From NCBI GenBank assembly GCA_030077755.1, contig JAQJZZ010000018.1:1302001-1366000 (forward strand): DNA of 64,000 nucleotides. Direction: 5' to 3'. The translations under genes and the position numbers were made by a program. Below are positions 46,207 through 57,233 of this stretch, piece by piece. How positions within the stretch are numbered: position 1 is the stretch's first letter; each line of letters begins with the position of its first letter. This stretch comes from Filosporella fistucella. Its lineage: Eukaryota; Ascomycota; Leotiomycetes; Helotiales. Under the pieces are notes generated by a model, which saw only the letters and a list, made by a program, of their open reading frames with translations, did not search any database and was not told the origin of the DNA.

Positions 46207-48269
46207 GGTGTCTAGCCTGCATGGGATTGTTGATCCTTAGCAAGAAATGTTTTCAGCACCGATCAGTATAGCGCGACTTTTGGTGTGAGAAACCGTGTCG
46301 GACACAGATATATTCTAACATCCAATTCTATCCTATAGAGAGTGTTTTTGAAAGATTTCTTGATCGGACGATAAAAAGAACGTATACAGCCGTCTCGTTG
46401 CAGGTTTGTCGTCGGCAGGACCTGCGGCTGGGTGATGTGGGTCTCGACCAAAGCTGCTCATCCAGTTACAGCAGTATCGCAGATGGATATGATAGACTAT
46501 GACCTGCGTAGTCTTTGCAAGTGGTTAAAGGAAAGAAAGGAGCGTCAATTATCGACGACGAAGGCGAATTGTTTCCCCAGGTGCAAGTTCCAACCTGAAA
46601 CAAAGTTGGACATCCAGGGGATGATATTATTTAGGTGCGCTATGCCACTTCCGGATGCCTTGAACCTAATAATACGCTTGGAACTATCCGCGATCATAAT
46701 AATACTCACGGATCTTGCAGATGGCAAATACTTGATTTAGAATTCGCGCTTTCCTTTATTCCTTTAATCCCGCACAAAAGGTTACAGGTAGCATTTGATC
46801 AACGAATCTCTCCAGCATGGAAAAGGTTGAATGTTGCACCTGACAATGTTAAACCTGCATGACGATGATGACCATCGATCCTTATTCGGCCACTTCAACT
46901 ATGCAGATGAGATTCAACAAATCAATCCATAAGATCCTATCTGCTGCTGCATTTCGTACCACACAAGCAAAAGAGAGAAAGCCCAATTCAAAGACCAATG
47001 TTGCTCGTGATACCAGCCTGGCTTCATATAGAAGAAGCAGAAAACTTGTTGTCTTCATTCCTCTTATAGTAATCTCTAATTGTTTCTGCCCCCTTTTTTG
47101 GATGTGCGGCATAAGGTGGGAAAATGCGGCAGATAGGTGAATTACCGCAGCCACTGAGTGCATTAGAGATCATCACACGACCTTAGACATTTCCAGACGA
47201 GTTCACATCAGCCACTTTTGTGCGCTTTATCCATATTTGTTTGGCTCTTTATTTCCACAGTTCCAGTCTTATTACTATGTCTGCTCACCAGCCGTGATTA
47301 TGTTCATAGCGCCGGGCGCCTTCGCAATCTTGTCCAAGCGGAATGTCTTGATTTGATGTTTAGAAGATATTTGATTTCTATCCTACGCGCTTGAAAAACT
47401 GAAAGACATGAAACATATGCACTAGGTGCTTTCAGCGCAGCACATCGGTTCATACCCTTTCAAGTGGGAGGAACATTTGGCGGATCCAATTTCAGCCGCT
47501 CAAAGCACCCATATCTCAAAGTCAATGGCAGATGCCTGGAGCCGTTGATGCCAATTAGATTATTACCTTTGCGTTCACGAGACTTTGCGCGACTGCTAAT
47601 ATTTAAGGTGTAACAATTATCTTTAAGCTGTATATGTCCTCTATCGCAAAGATGCTCTCAGAAATATCTATCTACAAATCTTATCTTCGCTTTTGTCGAG
47701 TACGTAGGCAGCAAATCCTGTATCTTAATTGATATTCTAGGGACGTCAATCGCACAAAAGTGCAATTTATAGAGCCGTAAGATTGCATACACAAAATTTG
47801 ATACTTGACCTGCAAGATCCGCCTGAGGAATTACTAAGACTACCTAGAATATCAAATATCTACAATAAGCATCACTGGGTTTACGCAGAGGAAGTGGATT
47901 CGAGTTTGAGGGCTTGCACTTCGCTGTATTCCAAAGCCTATCATTGATGGTCACAATTCTAATCTATCGAGTGCATATTCACCTAAAAGTGTATAGGGCA
48001 TCGTCTATCAGAACGAGCTCCCGCACATTGGCGATCATGAGGTTTGTCAATTCATAGGTCATAATACTTATTGACTAGAAACGGCCGCTCTTGCACTTCA
48101 AGTGATGATACATAATGGATATGTCTAGATCATGGAAGGCATTCAAGTCTACCGCCACAATGGAATTTAATGAAGAATGAGATGTGTAGAAATCCCAAGC
48201 CAATGCTCATAAAGCCCCATGCATCAGAGCAGTACCTATTTAGCTATATGTCTTCATTCGTTTCTACAA

Positions 48270-49119
48270 TTTGCTTGGTGAGGCCAGCAAGACGGAATCC
48301 CCGGCCTGTACGCGGTGCTGGCTACGAACCTGCAATTGCTTCTCAACAAGGATTGCAGAGCCAAACGGGTACGCAGAATCTCTGCGAGCGAGTCTAGCTG
48401 TGGACGAGAAACGTCTTTACTGTATCTATCGGCAGCGCAGCTTCGATGTAGAATACCTACTTTATAACGTGGCCTCTTCTACACGATACTCGAGCCTCTA
48501 TAAAGCCTTACGAAGCACGACGAGCATGAACCTCTTCGCAGTGAGAGATAGCACGATTGGACGGACCGGTGATTAAGAGGAGCAGAGGAATGGGAGGACG
48601 CTATTTCGAGCCAGTCGAGACTTATCCGCGACGCTCTCGACATTGGACGGGTGAATGATTCCTTGTAGATGCAACCCGAGGACGCTTTCTCTGTCTCCTC
48701 GTTCTATATAATTGGAAGGGTTCTCACTTCGCTGTTTGGAGGGGAGCTATCACTTCGTGATTCGTGAGATGGAAGGGAGGAGAACTCGAGGTCCGGCTCA
48801 CCTCAACCAGCGGAGGGGAGCGTCCAGCTTAAACAAGAAAGCTGTGCAAGCAGCGAAGAAATGTCTTTAGAGGTAGCACATTGGCACTGCAACACCGCGG
48901 GAGGAGGGACCCGGGCTTCTGCACTTGCAGTCCTAAAAAGAGAGACTTTTTGGTGACTTTTGGCACTTTGGATGGCTATACGTGGAGGACTTTGTGTGTG
49001 AATCCCTGCTTGGCACGCCACAATACTCTCCGGGAGGTGTCGGAATGAGCTATAGCTATTTTGTATTCTGTAAACTAGTTTACCCCCTTGGGGTTAATAA
49101 AAATCAATCAATCGATCAA
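48270..49119 (+). mobile_element. Possible 5'-truncated non-LTR (LINE) retrotransposon 3' end
   Basis: A GC-richer block inside AT-rich DNA ends with a perfect palindrome GTAAACTAGTTTAC (49069-49082), a CCCCCTTGGGG hairpin-like element, and AATAAAAATCAATCAATCGA, a short tetranucleotide tail. Tad-type fungal LINEs typically end in a structured 3' sequence and a simple repeat, and are usually 5'-truncated. No reverse transcriptase or RNase H domain could be read, so this is a suggestion from composition and tail only. Boundaries are approximate. Confidence 0.35.
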
Positions 49120-50401
49120 CCACAAGTGAACGCTGATATTTGCGCCTTGTTGGAAAAGAATAGTGCAGTACCAATCCTTCCAAAATTTTCCGCTATCTGA
49201 TTGACGAAGGTTTATTAGTCTATAATGCTTAGCCTACTCAGAAAGTCGCAACAGTTTTTTGCATGGGATCCTAGCTACTATGGTACATCCAGAATGATGC
49301 CAGTATTCGTACCAATATTTTCGACTCTGAAGATGGCCATGGTATTCAGCCAGGTAAGGTGACTAAAAGTTATGTCACTAAAAGTTGTGCGGTTCGTATC
49401 AGCAATCCATTTTAATGACATTCGGGATGTTTCTGACTGGACGTGGTCATATCTCCAAACAATCAGTCTCTCAGCCAGTGTGATCCACTGAATATTCCAG
49501 CGAGACCTTTCGCCCTCAAACTAAGCCTTCAAACGCCGAAAAAAGGTCTGATATATTGCTTCTGTATATCATATTGGGCTTGCCTCGGCTGCCTTTTGTA
49601 ACAATGTCTCAAACAGCCGTTGCAAAGTTTAATGCCCTGCCTATTGCTCGAGCAGGTAATCGCTGTAGATCTCCTTCTCAATGGGCTATTAATATAGCAG
49701 AGACCCACGACTGATTATATCTATTGACTCTCAATTGTTCTCGCTAGGCACACAGCTTGGAATTCGACTGGAACGAACGAACCCGTCGAAGCAACAATCA
49801 TATCTGGTCCGAGCCTCGGTTGTGAAGTTGGATCTGTGTAACCTGATCTTTGACGATTTCAGATTGCTGTCACCATAATACTACGTCGTGATAGAGTTAA
49901 TTACGAAGCATATGACTGTGATACGGTGTGAAAAGCTGGTGCCGGGAACCAAGTTATTTTCATCTCTGTTGTGTTCATTTGGTCTCTTTCGGCTCTCGTA
50001 GTGTTTGAGATGGGAGGGTCGGGGATTCAAAGCATCAGCGCAGTAGGAGACGGCCTGGGTGGTCAATGAACCTTTTCCCAACGCAACGAAGCCGGAATGA
50101 AGAGAAATGGATTTACGGCTCACGATTCATTTGTACTACGGGGGGCGCTCTATTAATATACAAGATCATGAAGCCTTCTAACCTCTGGCTGGCAGGGTCG
50201 TCAAGCTTTTCCAAGATTCTTGGCGTTGAATTTGACACCGCTGTTCCGGGTCATCAAAGCCACCAGACCTTCTATCAAGCATTTGACCGGGAGGAAGGTT
50301 GGGGTAACAAGACAATGGAGAATTCCATGCGGCTGTAAGGAGGCATATCTATATTTCGCATCGTAGGACTCTTCTATGTGTTGCATTAAGTTGATTTCTC
50401 C

Positions 50402-50815
50402 ATGCTTTGTTGTTGCTGTCGTCGTGATCCAAATGTAAATCCCTCGAGTTCCCCTCAACAGTGCCAGTCCGAGTTCCCCCAAATCAACTCCAGTCCAGCT
50501 GTCGCATGCAAAACCCTGTTCACGCTAGGTACTCTCACTCGAACCATCCGCAAACTCCCCCTTCCCGAAACCACCCTCTCACACAACATCCGCTTCACCT
50601 TTCGAACACCATCTCTGTGCCAAAAGGAAACGACTCAGCTGCATCTCTCCCTCGCCCTGGAACGAACCAATTTTTTAGGCGCTCCGTCGATAATTCCGGG
50701 AATCGCAAAGTTGATCGCGCATCAATCCTCATCTGACCATCATTACGCCACCTCACTTTCCGAACCACATCTACGTACAATGTCGACATACTATCTACGA
50801 CTGAGGAACAACTGA
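50402..50815 (+). other. Upstream open frame in the palH leader
   Basis: An ATG-started frame of 137 codons (MLCCCCRRDPNVN...) ends 31 nt before the palH start. It contains an internal ATG at 50780 that would give an 11-codon upstream frame. It has no recognisable domain and Pro/Thr-rich random-looking composition. If within the palH transcript, it or its inner ATG could act as a translation-limiting upstream frame; it may equally be chance. Confidence 0.3.
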
Positions 50816-50846
50816 GTACCTGCGGCAGGGCCGCAATATTATCACA

Positions 50847-53174
50847 ATGGAAGAAAGGCAGATCATTAATATCGCGAGACCGAGTCGGTCGTCGTCATCG
50901 ACAGCGCCCCATTGTACTCCTTTCACGCTTCCTTCGAACGGCGTCCTGACCCTCGGATTGAACGAAGTCATCACTCTCACCTCCGACGCGGTATTCAAAC
51001 CGGAATGTACTGGATCGAGCGACATAATTCTCACAGGCTCGAGTTCGCCGTCCTTCACCGATTTTCGCGATCCTTTTTACGCCTCAACAATTCCCGAATG
51101 TTACGCGCTGGCAGCGGCGACGGTGATTGCGTACATGCTCGTCGTGATGCTACTGATCACACCTCGAACATTTCTCCATGAAGGAGCCGTTGTATTGGGA
51201 AGAAGAGGTTTCACAAATGGGCCATCAGGAAGTGATGCTGGAATCGGAATTGGAGGTCGACCATGGCTTCAAAAGGTTGCTGCGTTGACCGTCGCGGTAT
51301 CCCTCACGATAGCGACGGCCGATACGTTCAAAGTCGCCGAAGAGCAGTACCAAATTGGCTATATGGATGCTGCAGCATTGCAGAGTCAAGTCGAGGATGG
51401 AATGGAATTGAAGATCATTCGTGTCATCTCGGATACCTTCCTATGGCTTGCACAAGCCCAGACTTTGATAAGATTATTTCCACGCCAGAGGGAGAAAATC
51501 ATCATCAAATGGACAGCATTCGCCCTTATCACTCTCGACGTATTATTTAGCATTCTAAACAACTTTGTTTATAATGGAAATTCTCGACCCCGCAGCTTCG
51601 TGGACGCCATTCCCGCCTTGGCTTACCTATTTCAATTGGCACTGAGTCTTCTTTATGCAGCTTGGGTAATATATTACTCGATTACGAAGAAGCGTTTCGC
51701 CTTTTACCATATTCAGATGAAGAATATATGTTTAGTCGCTCTGTTGTCGCTGGTGTCGGTTTTGGTTCCTGTCGTATTTTTCGTCCTGGACATTTCGAAA
51801 CCAACGCTTGCAGGGTGGGGTGACTATGTTCGATGGGTCGGTGCCGCCGCCGCCAGTGTTGTTGTATGGGAATGGGTCGAAAGGATCGAAGCATTGGAAA
51901 GGGATGATAAGAAAGATGGTGTTTTAGGTCGAGAAGTATTTGATGGGGACGAGATGCTTGAAGCCAATCCACCATCGGACGAAAGCACCTGGGCATATCG
52001 CCTCAAGCGTAGGAAAGGAGACGACGATGGAAAGGGAGACGGAGGTGGAGGTACAACTACTGGCTCGCATGGTATATCTTGGCCTGGTGTTGCTGGTCTA
52101 GCAAATCGCTATCGACCAAGAGCTGCTCGAGATGTTGAAGCTGGGAGAACTGACAGAAATGCCGACCGCACGAAGAAACCACGGCCTCGCCCTCCATTAT
52201 GGCCAACCCGACCTCCTCCAGCTGCTACTCCTGTCAGCCGGACTAATACTGCCAGCGCTGAAAGCACTGTCTACGCCATCAGATACCACCCGATAAGTGA
52301 AGCTACCCCTCCAGTCCGAGAACCTGAATTGCAACCAAGCATTTCGCGGCGAAACAGTCTCGAAATCCTTCCAACACAAAGTGAGCATGAAAACTCGAGT
52401 CCAGAAAGCGAGAAGCTAGCAATTATTGAACAAATGGAGGAAGGTCAAGAGCATGAACCATCGAAACGACCAAATACATGGCAAGCCTTAGCAAAGGCAA
52501 ATCCATTCCGGAGGAAAGCCCAGGCTCCGCCACCTGAGGTATCAGCACAAATGAAACCGCCAGAGCCAACCAATCCACACGCCGCTGCCAACAAATGGGA
52601 CGTGAGAGCAAGACTAGAAGATTTTGCAGCAACTCAGGCAGATAAAATCCGAGAGAAAGCAAGACCTACGCCGAGTGTTGGCCCTTTGCCGGTCACTGTC
52701 ATTCCAGCACCGCCTCGAAGGAGAAATTTGGCAGCTACTCTAGAAGAGATTGACAGTGCTGAAAGAAGTCAACACCCTTTGACTGACAACTCGACTACCT
52801 TTGTTGCATCCCCAAGCACGGCAAACAATTTTACTGCACCTCTAGTAGCTGAGCAGCCGGAAACTTCACATCATCCGCAACCTCAAAGATTGAGTGATCC
52901 ATATACTCCAGATGATCTCCATGGCCATTCAATACATCAGCGAGGAGCCATATCGTTTGTGACCACGGCGCCACAAAATCGTGATGGGGACGAGGTTGTA
53001 TCACCTATATCTCCCATTGATACAACAAGGGATCGGCTTACACCGGCCATGAGCTCTCGAAGTAGCCCCAATTCACCTCAATCACCTACAACATCCTCGT
53101 CGCGGAAAGATGGGCTACCTGTGATGAGCATTCCGGCCCCACCTCGAAAACCGCGGTCAGATGATGAAGATTAA
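50847..53174 (+). CDS. palH: PalH ambient-pH sensor (seven-helix membrane protein)
   Basis: Single exon, 775 aa. PalH/Rim21 sits in the plasma membrane, senses alkaline pH with PalI, binds the arrestin PalF and starts the Pal signalling that leads to proteolytic activation of PacC. Residues 1-90 are polar (extracellular). Seven hydrophobic segments follow between about 88 and 345, starting with CYALAAATVIAYMLVVMLLI and including VAALTVAVSLTIATADTF, FALITLDVLFSILNNFV and ICLVALLSLVSVLVPVVFFV. The strongly family-specific block WGDYVRWVGAAAASVVVWEW is followed by ERIEALERDDKKDGVLGREV. The long cytoplasmic tail (about 380-775) is Pro/Ser-rich, as in other PalH proteins, where it binds PalF. It lies alone; other pal genes are not in the window. 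Confidence 0.93.
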   Translation: MEERQIINIARPSRSSSSTAPHCTPFTLPSNGVLTLGLNEVITLTSDAVFKPECTGSSDIILTGSSSPSFTDFRDPFYASTIPECYALAAATVIAYMLVVMLLITPRTFLHEGAVVLGRRGFTNGPSGSDAGIGIGGRPWLQKVAALTVAVSLTIATADTFKVAEEQYQIGYMDAAALQSQVEDGMELKIIRVISDTFLWLAQAQTLIRLFPRQREKIIIKWTAFALITLDVLFSILNNFVYNGNSRPRSFVDAIPALAYLFQLALSLLYAAWVIYYSITKKRFAFYHIQMKNICLVALLSLVSVLVPVVFFVLDISKPTLAGWGDYVRWVGAAAASVVVWEWVERIEALERDDKKDGVLGREVFDGDEMLEANPPSDESTWAYRLKRRKGDDDGKGDGGGGTTTGSHGISWPGVAGLANRYRPRAARDVEAGRTDRNADRTKKPRPRPPLWPTRPPPAATPVSRTNTASAESTVYAIRYHPISEATPPVREPELQPSISRRNSLEILPTQSEHENSSPESEKLAIIEQMEEGQEHEPSKRPNTWQALAKANPFRRKAQAPPPEVSAQMKPPEPTNPHAAANKWDVRARLEDFAATQADKIREKARPTPSVGPLPVTVIPAPPRRRNLAATLEEIDSAERSQHPLTDNSTTFVASPSTANNFTAPLVAEQPETSHHPQPQRLSDPYTPDDLHGHSIHQRGAISFVTTAPQNRDGDEVVSPISPIDTTRDRLTPAMSSRSSPNSPQSPTTSSSRKDGLPVMSIPAPPRKPRSDDED

Positions 53175-54403
53175 TGGATGTGTGTGGTTCTCTGCTTTCA
53201 GCGTGGCGTTGGATGGGCTTTCTAGTCTTCGGGTTACTCACGGCATTCAAAACAGGATGGGGGTTTATGGCTTTTGTTGGGGATATTGCATAGGAGTTCA
53301 TAGGAAGGGGTTTGCATATAGACGGGACAGGTTGGCTGGAGGACTGGCTCGACGAGCCTCATTGCATCAAAAGGGGGAACTGTACATGACTGAAACTTGT
53401 GCAGAGTTTGAATCACGACAATCTGGTTGGGTGATCCTGCTAGCTATTCACGAGTAATGCCCGAATGAAGAGAAATTCCGAGCAAGTATATAAAAATGCG
53501 ATTGTGTATTAAACTGAGACTCCAATTATATTTCCATTGACTAATTTGTGATTGCAACTCAACCTTTTGATCTCTGCGCTGTGCGAGTGGCAATTTCGCA
53601 TTCATTGATGGACGGTTTGGTGGGACATATGGCCATGATTCAAGTAGACCGGGCAGGTTTCATGCCGACTGTTGCTTTGACTTGGACTCCGACTTGACAA
53701 CATGAGAAAAAGAGGAAACGGCGCGCAACAGTTGGTACTAGGTTACAGACCATTATGGAACCGGCCGATCAAGACAGGTGAAGCAAACGATCCAATATAT
53801 TCCGGTCTCGTGGTCTAAATGGTGGTAATGGCCAATTGCCGTTTTGAGAAGAGCACAGTCAGCACACCGGGCTAATTTTATCGCTCTGGTAGGGAAGCAA
53901 TCGTTGCTGATCGGTGCTGATAGTCACGTTAGCAAGCAGTTTCATGTCAGAATTTGGAAAGATGAAGAATTACAGATGGAAGAGTAGATAGGCCGGTTGT
54001 CTTAATTTCGGAGATCTGAGATCTCCCGCCTGCAAAGAGCTTGGCCGGCTGCTTTTCAAAGTGTAATTTTAAAATTAATCCATGAATTTTTGCACTCTGC
54101 GAATCCCGAGCCTGGGGAGCCGGCAATACGTATTACCACTGCGGGTACTGTGAGACAGGGTCGCCCAAATTGCGCTTCTACCAAAGTAGCGGCCTCCGTA
54201 CCTACCTGACAGTCAGGCCTACGGTCATTGCGGAGCTTAAGTGCGATACCCATGCCATGATATCGAAAAGCATCAATTGGAAAATCGTTGAATAGTAGGA
54301 CTGCACATCCACCGCCTGTCTCCTTGATAGCTCGGACTGTGCCTCCCTTCTACGAATTTTCTGATTTTGATAATTATTTCACTTCATCATCAAAGCATCT
54401 ACA
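53175..54403. other. Intergenic region upstream of ceramide synthase
   Basis: 1.23 kb. It contains an 8-bp inverted repeat GGAGATCT-G-AGATCTCC (54010-54026) and the promoter of the following gene. A tRNA-like start near 53804 was rejected. No gene seen. Confidence 0.55.
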
Positions 54404-55932
54404 ATGACGGCCACAGAGGCATTCCCTCTCCTCTCGACCTCGAGCGTCGACAAGTTAGCACCACTTGGGGGCCATCACACAGTTGAGAAACCAAGAATTC
54501 GACGACGCTCCAGTGGACTCGGGGGAGAGATCAGAGCAGGCGATACAGGTGCTCCAGCTGTAGCAACTTTAGATGTTAGACCGCCATCTCCCGGCACGAT
54601 CAAGGTTCGCAACCCCTATTGTCACATTCGGACACAACTGACAATACAAGGCGCAGAATGAGAGGGATCGGAAGAAACCATTCTCGAAACGGCGCAAAGC
54701 TAGAACACTCTTTCAGCAATGGAAGCGGTTTGCGCTGAAGCATACTTGGGTCACTCCTCTCGTCCTCATTATCATTATACTCGCCTTATTCGCCATCAAT
54801 CCAACAGAGTCGAATCCTATTCACCATTTTATCTTCCTTTCCTACAAAGAACCTGCGGAAGCAGGTTCTGCACCAGGGACGCCGCCTCAATATGGAAAAG
54901 GTGTTTGGGATTTCGCCTTCGTGTCCTTCTACATTATCGTTCTGTCCTTTACTCGTGAATTCATCATGCAAAGGTTTCTGCGACCAATGGCGAAGAAGAG
55001 TGGATTAAAAAGTAGGGCAAAGCAAGCTCGTTTCATGGAGCAGGTGTATACTGCCATTTATTTTGGCATTCTGGGGCCCGTCGGATTGTACGTTATGAGC
55101 AAGACACCAGTTTGGTATTTCAACACCAGGGGAATGTACGAAAACTTCCCACACAAGACACATGAGGCCAACTTCAAATTCTACTATCTTTTTCAAGCTG
55201 CATACTGGGCCCAACAAGCAATTGTTCTCATGCTTGGGATGGAGGCTCCTAGAAAGGATTTTAGGGAGTTGGTTGGGCACCATATTGTGTCGCTGTCTCT
55301 TATTGGTCTGAGCTACCGTTTCCATTTCACTTACATGGGATTGGGTGTTTTCATCACTCATGACATTAGTGACTTCTTCCTTGCAGTAAGTGTTCCCATT
55401 CTCATAGTCCCATTGCTGTGCTAATTGATATAAGACCTCCAAAACTCTAAACTATCTTGATCACCCATTGGTCGGTCCCTACTTTGGATTCTTTATTTGC
55501 ACCTGGATTTACCTCCGTCATTACTTGAACCTTCGAATTCTGTGGTCCGAATTCAACGAATTCAAAACGGTCGGACCGTATGAACTCAACTGGGAGACAG
55601 AGCAGTACAAATGTGCCCTTTCCCATTGGATATCAACGACTCTGCTGGCCATGTTGCAGGGTCTGAACCTATTCTGGCTATTCTACATCTTCCGCATTGC
55701 GTACCGCTTTGTATTTCTCAATGTCGCAGAAGATGACAGGAGCGATAATGATGATAACGAACTAGCTAAAGAGGAGAAATTGGATGCCCTCGCCCGTCAA
55801 GGCAGAGAAAGCACTTCGAGTCCTAGATTCTTGGTGAACGGATCGCCTATGAATGGTAACGGGAAAGCCACAGGCAACGAAACCCGAGCGAATGGGACCA
55901 CGAATCGGAAGGAAAACAGGAGCAAAGCTTGA
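54404..55932 (+). CDS. lag1: Lag1-type ceramide synthase
   Basis: Exons 54404-54604, 54651-55385 and 55435-55932 (46- and 49-nt introns) encode 477 aa. The enzyme joins fatty acyl-CoA to a sphingoid base in the ER membrane. The TLC domain covers about residues 150-380; the Lag motif is intact: DFRELVGHHIVSLSLIGLSY followed by THDISDFFLA, containing the paired histidines and the catalytic-site aspartates. Several transmembrane segments are visible (WVTPLVLIIIILALFAI; FAFVSFYIIVLSF). The basic stretch before the first helix is typical. The first intron's acceptor is ambiguous by two codons (54650 or 54656), both in frame. The C-terminus ends in an acidic, then Asn/Gly-rich tail. Ascomycetes have two or three paralogues; which one this is cannot be decided. 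Confidence 0.93.
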
Positions 55933-57215
55933 TTGAACCTACTCGGAACAATGGCACGCACCTATGTGGCGTGGGGGCACCCGATGAGGTGGGGGGTTGT
56001 TGGATTTAGGGCCTTTGTTTGAGGCTGTAATGACGGCTGCAGTGGATCCTTTATATGAGGTCTACTTGACAGTATTGAGGTCTGGCACTGTTAGCTATAC
56101 AGTCGTTTCCATGGCCTGGAGGTTCACTATAGAACCTGGCTCTGAACAAGCCGAGCCCTAGCATATCGAAGAACCACGGTCGTTTCGCTTCCTGTATTGA
56201 TTGTATCGAATAGGACCTATAATGAACAAATTTATAAGATTGGATAGTACTGTCTTGATATTCCACCAGTGCGTGAGCTTTAATCTTGATGACTTTGACT
56301 TAAAGAAGGGCCATCTCTTTGCCTATCTCAACATAAGAAGACAATAGGCAAATATGATGTCTTCTGTACTAACTCACTTACTATCCTCACTCTGTCCGCC
56401 TCACCTCGCCACTCTACCTCCTATTTCCCTCCGAAGGTGATACAGAAGCCCTTCCCGTCCAAGTCCATCACATCTTCATCAAATTCTATCACAATTACCC
56501 CTCTTCAACACCTACCTCGTTATGCAGCGCCCACCAAAAGCGGAAAGAAATATTGACTCTTCCTTTCTCATCACTCTCGCTTGTTCGCCTTGTCATCCTT
56601 TTCTACTTAGTGATGCTATGATACGAGAGGCCAAGATGTGAAATGTTGCGGTCTGGGAGGGCGAGACGTGTCGTGTGGGACTTGTGAGGAGAAAGTGTTG
56701 AGCTGAGGGGTTTAGGATGGATTTGCCGGTGCTGGAAAAGTGGTGTGGTATTCTCTGTGGTGTTGCGAGGCATGGCAGGTGGGTAAGAGGGGGCGTGGGG
56801 TTTGTGAGAGATTTAAGAGTGATTAGATGTGTATAAGAAGTTGTTTCGAGTTGGGATCTCTGGTATGATGAATAATACAATTGGAGGTTCAATAGAACAT
56901 GATTTTTGTGCAATTCCTACTTAACGATAGTTCTCCCAAGCAGCGATTCTTCTGGACCATCAACAGTGTTTCTCCCCACTTCTTACATTCAATCCTTTGT
57001 GTATAACAACCAAGCTCTGAGCCCCAAACACATGGGACAGCTGACTGATATTTTAACTTGCCTAATGCTTTCTAGATGTATGATATTTGCTTCCGTGGCA
57101 TAGTCTTTGACTCATATATCCATGGTCTAAGTGTTTTACGCTTTCTCTCGTTGTGGGAAGCCCCTTTGAAGGCACTAGATATAAAGAGTACACCAAGTTC
57201 TACTTATGTTATACT

Positions 57216-57233
57216 GCAATACTGCAGTATTGC
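57216..57233. repeat. Perfect 18-bp palindrome
   Basis: GCAATACTGCAGTATTGC is identical on both strands. No flanking gene within 1 kb; purpose unknown. Confidence 0.85.

Larger units (their letters stand above)
46207..50846. other. Gene-poor region with probable retroelement remnant
   Basis: 4.6 kb upstream of palH without a defensible protein-coding gene. From 46700 to 48200 it is AT-rich. From about 48270 to 49010 it is clearly more GC-rich, ending in a palindrome and an A/T-rich AATC-repeat tail (see the separate entry). The last 450 bp hold the palH leader with upstream open frames. Confidence 0.55.

Noticed and set aside
50847..53174. Need for introns in palH
   Set aside because: The 775-codon frame is continuous and contains the complete seven-helix region and tail.
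53804..53823. tRNA-like 5' end (GGTCTCGTGGTCTAAATGGT, resembling an A box)
   Set aside because: No anticodon arm, B box or matching acceptor 3' end follows, so no cloverleaf can be formed.
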